Shown: positions 55,959 to 64,000 of the stretch, piece after piece
How positions within the stretch are numbered: position 1 is the stretch's first letter
How the letters are laid out: every line of letters begins with the position of its first letter
From: Pagrus major
Lineage: Eukaryota; Chordata; Actinopteri; Spariformes; Sparidae
Reading direction: 5' to 3'
DNA: 64,000 bases
NCBI RefSeq assembly: GCF_040436345.1
Contig: NC_133238.1
Location: 7,504,150-7,568,149, forward strand
Translations under genes and position numbers: made by a program
The notes under the pieces: model-generated
Databases searched by the model: none
What the model was told of the DNA's origin: nothing
Seen by the model: only the letters and a program-made list of their open reading frames with translations

Positions 55959-58900
55959 AAGATCACTTACAATCTAAGCCAAGGCGTGTGTTAAACAAAC
56001 AGCCAGCCAGACCCAGACACACACACACACACACACAAAACCTCTCACAGAGTTTAGCTCAGTCTGTGTGATGAAAACACACTTCAGGCTGATTCAACAA
56101 ACCTGCTAATCAAAATCAACAAAACAGCTCTCTATCTCTTACTCATGATTGGTCCCCAGTGATTTACAGGTTGTCTGTATATTTCATTCCATGCATACTA
56201 TACTATACTTGTATTCTATTATATATCAGTAGGAAAGATTGCACTTTCTAGCCACGCTAGCTTCAGAGCTCTAGAGATGCAAATATGGACCGCTGGTCAA
56301 CCACTATGATCCAGACTAAGCGTGCGCATTAAGCACAAGATGCAGTAGCTTAAATTCACTGATTGTTCAGATCTCCTGACAGGTTCAGCTAGGATCTAAT
56401 TTCAATAAATGCTTTGTGGTCATCTACACATCGCAACCTCACACACACAGTTAAGATTTGGACAGTAAAATTGTTCAGAATAAAGCTCCATCAGAGTTTC
56501 CTCTGTCCTGTCAAGTTTATAACTACAGACTTTAGTTCTGCTGTTTAAATGGGCCATGATTTGCATGCATGGAAATGTTTAACATAACTGAAAGCAGCCT
56601 CTCCAATCATTAAATCAGATTGTGCGTGCATGGTTAACCTGCATGTGTAAGCGCATCTTACTATCTTAATAAAGAGCCCTTAAAATAGCAGGAAAACTAC
56701 TACTACAGCACCATCAACGCGCCTCACCCCACCTCACTTTAAGACTAACACACTCATGGGTGCACAGATGGGCGCCACTTGGCGCCAGGCGTAAAATAGT
56801 ATAAATTTAGTGTTGTTACTCCACAATTTCATCACACAGCTAAGGTAAGTAGTTAAAATTCAGATTTAAAAAAATCTTTCAAGATTAACAGAGACATTCT
56901 TGTAAATGCCTGTCTTGACCAACAAGCAACGATTCAGCCAGCTGTGAACCATCAGCTGTTACAGTGGTCCCAGTGCTGATCCCTGAGGAACACCATGTTT
57001 AACTTTAGAACAAGAGGTTGCAACATTACTGTATTTCACAGTTTAAGTTCCGCCACTGAGATATGAGCCAAACCACTTAAACTCCAGCTTGAGATCCATG
57101 ATGTTCCTAAAACGCCCTAAAGCTCTGTTTCCACCAAACACTTTGAGTATAGTACCCTTGAAACCCGTACCGAAACCCGAGATCTATTTTGCATTTCGAC
57201 AGCAGGCAGTACTCTTATAGGTAAGCTTTTCCAGCAGTTTGGAAACAACACAAGACTTTTCTTTGTCTTGAGAAGCTGCAGTATGTATCGACTGACACTC
57301 TGTAATCTATACTACACATTACTGCCAGACTGACAACAGGCTGCGCGACAAGACTGCTGGAAAAAACAGGAGTTTGGGAAATCCTCCATTACAGCACAGA
57401 CGACAAGACGACTGTGCTCCAGTTCTTTCAGACAAATCAGTGGTCTGCAGTGTTTTCACTTCACCTTTTAGCATCGTCTCAGCTTACTTGGAACCTCAAC
57501 AGACGGGTCGTGAATAATGGCATGGAGCGGAGTCGTTCTATTGGTACCATCCAAAACTTTTGGCTGCTTTCTGTTTGAGCGAGGATCAAGTTTTTAAAAG
57601 CAGAAATGAAACCACTTACTAAGTCATTAAAAGTATGACTAGTTGAGCTGAGTAAATGGTAAGGAAACAGGCCTACCGTTACTGCTTAAATGGAAACCTG
57701 AGGTCATGACGGTAAACAGGAGTGCAGTTTACAGTCACTGATGCATCACAGTGTAAAAGAGGGTGAGGCTCATGTGTTGTTACTGTCGGGCCAGCCGTGT
57801 CTGTCGACAGACCCGGGGCTGGGGTCAAGGCCTCGGGATCCGAGGGCTGTCTGCAGGTTGTCAACATATGCCAGTGGACGTATAGCACGTGTGAAATATC
57901 AAGAACAGTTACAACAAATAGAGGGACTAGCTGTGATGGGGGCGAGGGCTGGGAAATGTACACTTTAATGCACAGACGCACACAAACACATGGAGGAGAG
58001 GAGGAAGACAAGTGCACAGGAGTCCAGACTGTACACGTGCACATTCTGAATGACTTAACTATGTGTTTAACACGTGTGGAGGAAATTGATTGTGTATACG
58101 TACATGTTATGTCTACATCAATCATTATTATGCAAGGGCCATCTATGTGTTTCTGCAGTCTATTATCAGCTCTCAGTGGAATCATATGGTGAGAACACAG
58201 AATTATCTTATCGTGCCATCTGTTTTTCTTTGGGCTCATGTATCACATAGCTGTGGTATACAATAATGACTTTGGAAAATTTGATTTGACAGCTGAAGTA
58301 GATGGGGACTCGTTTGAAAACGTAAAAACAACCCAAAGAACATAAAATGGCTCTGTACAGATCGTCGGGTTAAGTCTCCAGAAGCCCAGAGACACCAATA
58401 GATGTTATTTACACTTTTTAAAGGCGCAATTACTTTAGCGGCTAAGCTAAAAGCGTTAGTGTGTACGCCGTCTGATTGGTGCACAAGCTCGACCAGGGTG
58501 TAAATAACATCAGCAAACGAGGAGCTTAAGTAGATGGCGACCTAAGACGTTTTTGGTGTTTGATGATCCAAAAATACTTAATAAGCTCACTTCAAGTTCC
58601 TTCTTAACCTCTGCAATAATGTATGCTCTATTTTTTTTATTCACTCTAGACAAGGCAGTCAGCTAAATGCCTAAAATGTAAAGAAAAAAGCACCATAATT
58701 CACAGGTATTATTACAAATCTGACAGCGTCCTGACCTCAGACCAGGTTGAAAAGGTGAGCACTTCAATATCTCTGGCATCGCAAGTACCTGCTAGTTATG
58801 TCTATCCAAATATTTAAACTAAAGCTGCAAGAAGCGAATGAAAAAAAAAATATCAATGGACGTGGACGTCAGTATGTCCGCAGCCCTGCAGCTCTCTCTG

Positions 58901-61900
58901 GCCACCTTACAGTAGGGCTTTGTCTACTGTCCGAGCTCACAACAACTGAACACAGCCATGCATAACACTTAATGTTCCCATATACACGAATGCACGCTCA
59001 GAACGCTCCCGAGTCCCTTCAATGTGCCCGTTGTTTTGTTCCGGTGCTGGTATGTGTGGAACAGGGTGACACCGCCACACGGGTCAGCTCACTGCGGGTA
59101 CGGGGTGTTAGAGTAATTGGACCTGACCACAAAGAGACGAGTTCCCTCCAGCCCTGTCCACTCCTCCTCCCACCTCCCCATCTGGGAACAATGGGCTGGT
59201 CTGACTTCACAGTCACAAAGTCTTCAGTGGGCTTCAGTTCGAGCTCAGCGGACCGCTTCACAGCCGCTCCGAGTACACGGATGAAAAAGGTTATTTCTTT
59301 TCAGACATAATAAACTACTATTTGGTTACTCGACACCTCTGACTTTCAGTACAATGGAGGCAGACAGTTTCCCATAACACATCTGAACTGAATCTGCAGC
59401 ACATCAGTGTTTGTCTTTCCCTGTTAGGATTCCATCAACCAGAGTTATTTTCCTGAGAGAGGCATGAGAGAATCACCGACACATTACAGCGCCTCGTGTA
59501 TCTGCAACTGCTTTTTCAGCGAGGTGTGACGCACCTGAGCAAAATCGAGTTATTTCCTGAGTGGCGTTCTGTCAGTGGAAACTCTTACGGCCGAGTCCTG
59601 TGATGAATTCTGTGCAGCTCTCGACACCGAATCTTTTTCTCACAGCCGGTCTTTTAAAATGATTGATGGCAAAATGAAAGTGTGGTTCTCATAAAGGATG
59701 TCACCATCTTCACATTCCACATTCGTTTCCTTCGCAGCACCGTTGCAAACACACATTCCTCGAGAAAATGAGTCAAGAATGTGACTCTTTAGATTTCACT
59801 TTCGCTCAATCACACAGCTGGAGGAGCGGGGCAGGCTCCTCTGGCATGTTGTGATGATCGACAAGGTGAAGTAAAACTACCTAAGCACTCACAGAATCCT
59901 GAAAAAATGGCCTTTAACAGCAAGTTAAGGTAGGTAGTGTCTGCTTTTCTTGGCTTATTAAAGGTGCATTATGTAGTTTTAGGGAAGAAATGTCAATAAC
60001 AGAGGTCTGTTCTGTGTTACAGTGCTATGGTAGATGATTATATGCTCTGTGCACATGAGAGTGGGATCACCTGGTTCTACTGCTGACAGGTAACATCTAC
60101 AGTATGACCTCCACGGTGGAGATGAGTCGTGTGTGAATGAAGGTCAGGAGACAGGTCAATGAATAATGCAAGTGCTGCGACAGGTGAGACAGAAATTAAG
60201 TGCTGGTTAGGCCAATGTAGGGATATAAAACACAGTCTGCAAAACTTATATTTGAGTTACTCCACTGGTCATTTGTTGTTTTTTTAAACTTACTGTTAAT
60301 TCTTCATCAAATGGCCGGTAATATCTTTCTTCCATTCATTAAAACTGTAGGTTAAATTGTTTGTTCATGTGTCTACATACAGTTTTAGAGTCTTTTCTCT
60401 CTTGAAAAAAACTAAAATCACAAGAAAACTTTATAGACTTTAAAGGGACAGTTCACCCCAAATGCAAAAACACACATTTTTCCTCTTACCTGTAGCACTA
60501 TTTATCCATCTAGTACACTGCATGTACTCATGGACAAGAGGCTCAACTCTTGACAACTGGAGATGTAAACGTTAATGCCGTCCTCCTCAGCGCAACTGTA
60601 ACGTTAGCTAGCTTAGTTCGCTAACATTAATGTCGTCTGCTAATACCCGATATGAGTGGCTGCTGGATCTCAGTAGCGCATGCACAGGTGTGTCCGCCAT
60701 CTTGTCTAGCTAGGTACGGCAACACCACTTGGACAATCACACATAAAACTTCAGTAAAAACGGAAAATATAAGACAACTTGTCAGAATACTTTGACAATA
60801 CACAATAATCGCAACATAAACATAGAACAATATGCTATGCTACCGCTGCCCAAAATAATCGTTGGCAAATACAATACACTAGCTGTCAAAGATGGTGGAT
60901 GAGCTACGCTACTCGCTACTCAAATCCGGCAGTGACAGCGTCCTCCCTGGCTGAGCTGTAATGTTAGCTAGCTAAGTTAGCTTAGATAGTATCTGCACGC
61001 TTCCTTCTGCGTGTAATACGGTGCACTTCAGGGCTCCAACTGACGGTTATTTTCTTAGTCGATTAACTTGTTGATTATTTTCTAACTAATTAGTTGTTTG
61101 GTCTATAAAACTTAAGAAAATGTTGATGAATGTTTACATTTCTAGCGTTCCGTATCACTGCGCAGCAGGAAGCGTGCGTCATGGACGAGAGGCTAGCTAA
61201 CAGAGGCTAGCTAACGTTACAGCTCAGCCTTGGAGGACGCCATATTTACATGTCATGCTAGCAAGAGCCACTCGTCCATGAGTAGACGCGCGCTTCTTTC
61301 TGCGCAGTGATACATTTAACGGGTGTAATTTGGTACAAAGAAAATAGGTCCGTGGATTATCTTGAATAACCGGAACGTCATTTCTGGAAAGAGAGATTAC
61401 TTTCGAGTTTTTTAAAAGTTTTTTTTTTTGTCGCTTCCATTTTACTGTGGAGAAGGCAGACATTTCCACAGCTGATATCTCCAAAATCTGGCAACTCAGA
61501 CCAAAACAATCAAGATGGATAAACAACGATACAGGTAAGAGGAAATACATGTAGTTCTGATTTTATGGTGAACCGTCCCTTTAAGGTTTTGGTATGAAAA
61601 GGGTCTAATATAATGACATCAGTATGAGATATTAAGTGTTCGGAGATGAAAAGGCCTTTTACGTCAACTGAAAGATAGAGTGTGGATTGCTTTGCCTGGG
61701 TTAGAATGGGTATTTTAATAGGATCACAGCCGAGGAATAATAGAGTAACATCAACAGTACACCACCTGTCATGTTTCAATTAGTTTCCCGTCCATATTGA
61801 CTTTTACCTTCCTGTCCTGAGGCTGCCTCAGAAGTATCTGGATAACTGTTTCCATGCCCGCCTGACCCCGCCAACCCTGCCAAAACCCAACCACCAGAGA

Positions 61901-64000
61901 ATGGCACCGTCTTCTGCCCAGTCTTGCCCTTGCAGGTGTAGTGGCAACAGGGTTAGTAAGGTTGGCACACGAGAACTGGGTGACTTCGCCAGCTCGCTGA
62001 CCTCAGGTATGAACTACCGGCTGCCCTGCCAATGCATGACGCCGCCAGGCCACTGCCAAACGCCGAGGAGATCCGAGGTAATACCCCTGGCGCTTGCTTT
62101 TTTCCGCCCGAGGCCAGTATGAGATCCTGCATGAGCTTAACACACCGCAGTCCAAGGCGAGCTATCTGACACGTCAACTGGAGCAAAACCACCATGAAGC
62201 CACACCCGAGGAGAGGTGAAAAATGCACGGAGATGTGCTGCTGCCCTGCAGGCTTTCCACCAGGGAAAGAAAGGGATGGAGGAGGAGGAGGAGGAGGGAT
62301 AAATGAGTGTGGTCTCGGTAAACGTACGGCTTCTCACAGGACGGATGTGTTTGTTTTTCTGACAGCTCCCCAGCCCCGGCTGACAGACGCTGGAGAAGTA
62401 ACTGGGAAAAAATGTGCAGACTGGAGTGATGAGGGAGGGAGGGGGAGAGCGGGGAGGGAGGGAGAGAAGGAGAGGCTGGGATGACTGCCTAATTAAGTGC
62501 AGTTTCAGGGGGAGTTTCAGGGATATTTCTGCAGTGCACCCAGCGGCTGATCTCAAACCTCCTGCCTTGAGAAGAATGTGCGTGCACGCGCCTCACATCA
62601 CACACACACACACACACGCACACACACTTGGAGGCTTTGGGGCTGTCAGGGGACTGGGAGGGGGAGGCTGGAGACAGAAGAGCCCGCCTAGAAAAAACAC
62701 CAGGCGCAGGAAATACAGTTTTTTTGGAGCGCTGCGCTGCGTTACGCGCAGGATTCAAGAATGAGAAGGAGGGAGAGACAACACATACAGAAGGGGTGGA
62801 TGCGTGCGTGGAGCAGGTGGAGCATGACTTTGTGTGAGCAGTCAGACTAAAGCAGATGATGTGTGTCAGTCATTTCTCACTACAGTGTGTTTTGCCGTTT
62901 ATAAGCTATTTGCATTAAGCCCCCCGGAGCTTAATCTGCAGCCGCTTAGCTGCAGCCAGCCAGCTGCCACCGCGTGCACCATCAAAATAAAAACAAACCG
63001 TGGCGTCACACCGAGCCGCCGCGAGGGCAGCGCACAGGTGGAGGAGGAAGGGGAGTCTGTTTACCTGCCTGGTGAAGAGGATGGCGGCGTCGTGGTGGTG
63101 CTGGTGGTCGTCGTCCAGCGGGTTCTGCTGGTTCTGCCACTTGCAGAAGCTCTTGAGCGTCGCCGCGGCGTTCTTGGACACCTCGAGCCCCTTCTCCTTC
63201 TCCGCCACCGTGGTCACTTTCACCACCGTCAGCCGGATGGGGTTCTCGATGCTGGCGTGCCCGTACAGCTTGGAGGCGATGGAGGCCAGCGTGAGCAGGT
63301 AGTGGTTCAAGTCCTTGCCGTACTTCTTGGCCATGGTGTCGTCGGCCACCAGGAGCAGCTCCACGTGCCTGGCGCGAGAGACCGACCTCTTGCGCCGCGC
63401 GCCACGCTCCGGAGCGGCCGCCTTGGAGAGCTGGCTCCACCGCCTCCGCCCGCGCGCTCCGTGGTCATCTCCGTCCCGCGTCCCCTTCCCGCGACCTCTC
63501 TGCCGGCGTCTCCGCACCGCATCCCTGCGTCCTCTGCGCCCGTCGCGCGTCCCGCAGCTCTCGCGACCCTCGCGCGTGGCCTCGAAGCTGAAACTCTCGC
63601 GCGTGAACACGTGGAGCGCGCTCTCCGCGTCCTTGTCCTGCAGGGCGCGCACGTCGTGCTCGTGTCCCTTCGCCCTGATGATCGGCGTGATGGTGTAGCG
63701 TGCATGGCTCACGGCGAAGAAGCCCTCGAGACCCCCTCCGCAGAGGTTGAAGACCGCCAGGGACTCCGGGTTGGAGTCCACTGTCCCGCGGTACACGCAC
63801 TCCCGCTGCAGAGGCGCGGGGCTGTCCCCCATCATAGCGAGCACATACTGGGGGCTGAAATGATGCGACAGCACCGACTCGTCCCGCTCCATGTCCAGCT
63901 GAAAGCGGCTCCCATCCAGGTACACCAGGTAGCCCACCTTCCCTCCTCCGTGGTAAATCCGGTCAATGGTCCGCACGACCCCGTCTGTCCTCCGGGCAGG
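48009..64000 (-). CDS. adamts5: adamts5, secreted aggrecanase (5' end outside window)
   Basis: Extracellular zinc protease, the main aggrecanase of mammals. Eight exons give 915 residues plus stop; the start codon, signal peptide and first prodomain part lie right of the window. Visible: prodomain ([19 protein letters not shown]), an arginine-rich linker ending in furin site RRKR (visible residues 202-205) before [16 protein letters not shown], catalytic [12 protein letters not shown] (354-365), disintegrin-like region, central thrombospondin repeat ([14 protein letters not shown]), cysteine-rich and spacer domains, a Thr/Pro-rich insert and one C-terminal repeat ([13 protein letters not shown]) ending CLVKKC. 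The single terminal repeat and near identity of exon 4 ([21 protein letters not shown]) to human ADAMTS5 fix the assignment. Intron 1 is 9.2 kb; the others are 1.9 kb or less. Confidence 0.97.
48171..48302 (-). other. adamts5: Thr/Pro-rich mucin-like segment in ADAMTS5
   Basis: 44 codons with 19 Thr, 4 Ser and many Pro, in runs such as TTTTTT and TTTT followed by a Pro/Gly tail. It lies between the spacer and the last thrombospondin repeat, where human ADAMTS5 has a short Ser-rich linker. Likely O-glycosylated (inference). Confidence 0.85.
48700..49886 (-). other. adamts5 intron 7 (1.2 kb)
   Basis: Contains a local duplication: about 60 bp at 48768-48832 recurs imperfectly at 48900-48958 (shared CTTCTTGCTGTTG and TTAGCTGGTTTGCTAAT). 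No exon recognised. Confidence 0.65.
49887..50062 (-). CDS. adamts5: adamts5 exon 7 (cysteine-rich domain, second part)
   Basis: 176 nt, acceptor ttcag|GTGGTA, donor AAGAAGAG|gtacga. The donor has C at +4 instead of the usual A, so it is a weaker site. Encodes [18 protein letters not shown] and [14 protein letters not shown]. Joins exon 8 to make [10 protein letters not shown] as in human. Confidence 0.93.
50152..50327 (-). CDS. adamts5: adamts5 exon 6 (cysteine-rich domain, first part)
   Basis: 176 nt, acceptor ctgcag|ATAAGAG, donor AGAGG|gtaagt. Encodes [31 protein letters not shown] and [11 protein letters not shown]. Confidence 0.95.
50422..50605 (-). CDS. adamts5: adamts5 exon 5 (central thrombospondin repeat)
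   Basis: 184 nt, acceptor cccag|GCGTCC, donor TCAA|gtgagt. Encodes [19 protein letters not shown] to [11 protein letters not shown]. Confidence 0.95.
50606..52491 (-). other. adamts5 intron 4 (1.9 kb)
   Basis: Holds a purine-rich stretch (50610-50760), a CA microsatellite (51423-51444) and a dispersed element at 51917-52385. Confidence 0.7.
51917..52385. repeat. dispersed element with GGTGCACC motifs, copy 1
   Basis: Begins GGGCTCCAGACTAAC, carries repeated GGTGCACC-type motifs and ends CCCCTCAAACACCATGAGGC then CGCCACTGC. Its last 200 bp recur at 53975-54135. Confidence 0.6.
52492..52775 (-). CDS. adamts5: adamts5 exon 4 (disintegrin-like region)
   Basis: 284 nt, acceptor cacag|CCGAG, donor TACTCG|gtaaga. 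Encodes [19 protein letters not shown] through [10 protein letters not shown], including [19 protein letters not shown]. Confidence 0.95.
52776..53294 (-). other. adamts5 intron 3 (519 bp)
   Basis: Ordinary AT-rich intron with nothing recognised inside. Intron 2 next to it (53463-53697) is only 235 bp. Confidence 0.75.
53295..53462 (-). CDS. adamts5: adamts5 exon 3 (rest of zinc site, Met-turn)
   Basis: 168 nt, acceptor cacag|GTCAC, donor AACG|gtgagt. Encodes [34 protein letters not shown] and DDGN. Confidence 0.95.
53698..53830 (-). CDS. adamts5: adamts5 exon 2 (catalytic domain up to HEI)
   Basis: 133 nt, acceptor tccag|GACCTC, donor ATAG|gtaggc. Encodes [17 protein letters not shown] to AHEI. 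Twin of adamts1 exon 3 in length and phase. Confidence 0.96.
53975..54135. repeat. dispersed element, partial copy 2
   Basis: Shares GTGCCCTCTAGGGTG-like, GCTGGTGCCCC and CCCCTCAAACATCCTGAG stretches, in order, with 52185-52385. Confidence 0.65.
55748..55776. repeat. GGGA microsatellite
   Basis: Seven tetranucleotide units in adamts5 intron 1. Confidence 0.9.
55924..55955. repeat. GT microsatellite
   Basis: About 16 GT units; a CA run on the same strand follows at 56020-56038 and could pair with it as a hairpin. Confidence 0.9.
58330..58512. mobile_element. palindromic MITE, family 4, copy 2
   Basis: Shares CATAAAATGGCTC, GATCGTCGGG, GCTAAAAGCGTTAG and GGTGTAAATAAC with the copy at 5998, in the same order, but is shorter. 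Confidence 0.65.
59958..60020. mobile_element. family 1 MITE end
   Basis: TTAAAGGTGCATTATGTAG then TTTTAGGGAAGAAA matches the left end at 19693. The matching right end was not found and the interior differs. Confidence 0.55.
60440..61584. mobile_element. TTAA-flanked element, family 2, complete (1.1 kb)
   Basis: Left TTAAAGGGACAGTTCACCCC, right reading TTAAAGGGACGGTTCACC on the other strand, TTAA at each end. The interior has a large imperfect hairpin (61150-61310), repeated GTTAGCTAGCT motifs and an inserted fragment of the 7085 family at 61030-61120. No transposase. Confidence 0.75.
63065..64000 (-). CDS. adamts5: adamts5 exon 1 (partial: prodomain, furin site, start of catalytic domain)
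   Basis: 936 nt visible, frame opening [13 protein letters not shown] at the window edge, donor AGGCAG|gtaaac. Very GC- and CpG-rich. Holds prodomain, an Arg-rich linker and the first third of the protease ([22 protein letters not shown]). The overlapping long frames on both strands are shadows caused by the GC content. Confidence 0.96.

Larger units (their letters stand above)
53831..63064 (-). other. adamts5 intron 1 (9.2 kb)
   Basis: Contains a partial copy of the 51917 element (53975-54135), GGGA and GT microsatellites (55748-55776, 55924-55955), a palindromic element (58330-58512), a family 1 end (59958 on), a complete family 2 element (60440-61584) and a CA tract near 62598-62630. No coding exon recognised; the 186 aa frame at 57679-58239 has no support. 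Confidence 0.75.

Noticed and set aside
57679-58239. 186-residue minus-strand frame in adamts5 intron 1
   Set aside because: No family resemblance and no exon-like borders.
62915-64000. Overlapping long frames on both strands over adamts5 exon 1
   Set aside because: Shadows of the GC-rich coding exon; only the frame with prodomain and protease motifs is real.

Overview
The window is animal genomic DNA from a ray-finned (teleost) fish. Its coding sequence is split into short exons with GT-AG introns. It has long GT/CA microsatellites and many dispersed DNA-transposon relics that I recognise as fish families. The encoded proteins align by eye with vertebrate APP, CYYR1, ADAMTS1 and ADAMTS5. 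The species cannot be named from the sequence alone. There are no bacterial operons, phages, CRISPR arrays or rRNA genes.

All four genes lie on the minus strand, so each reads from high to low coordinate. From left to right: (1) the 5' end of app (amyloid precursor protein), with coding exon 2 at 74-241 and exon 1 at 18866-18925, separated by an 18.6 kb intron and continuing off the left edge; (2) cyyr1, complete, four exons at 20704-29221, 160 aa; (3) adamts1, complete, eight coding exons at 36280-41030, 946 aa; (4) adamts5, eight exons at 48009-64000, complete at its 3' end, with exon 1 running off the right edge (915 residues visible). Order and orientation match human chromosome 21q21 (APP, CYYR1, ADAMTS1, ADAMTS5), but the block is far more compact. 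Every splice junction given was checked for GT-AG and for codon phase, and each joined frame stays open.

ADAMTS1 and ADAMTS5 are secreted zinc metalloproteases that act on aggrecan and versican. They are old tandem paralogues: both interrupt the HExxH zinc site with an intron in the same phase, and two exons (133 and 176 nt) have identical length in both genes. adamts1 shows a TATA box, three short upstream ORFs, an AU-rich 3' UTR motif and a convincing poly(A) signal, which fits a tightly controlled, inducible gene. cyyr1 encodes a small Shisa-like membrane protein with three PPPY motifs. app contributes its signal peptide and the first part of the growth-factor-like domain.

The rest is intron and intergenic DNA. 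It holds microsatellites, purine tracts, a degenerate tandem array near 31.4-31.9 kb, and non-autonomous transposons. Several of these end in TTAA, one of them nested inside another element. I found no wholly unknown gene system. The best leads are a Thr/Pro-rich mucin-like insert in ADAMTS5, the regulatory layout of adamts1, the crowded app-cyyr1 junction, and the family of TTAA elements.
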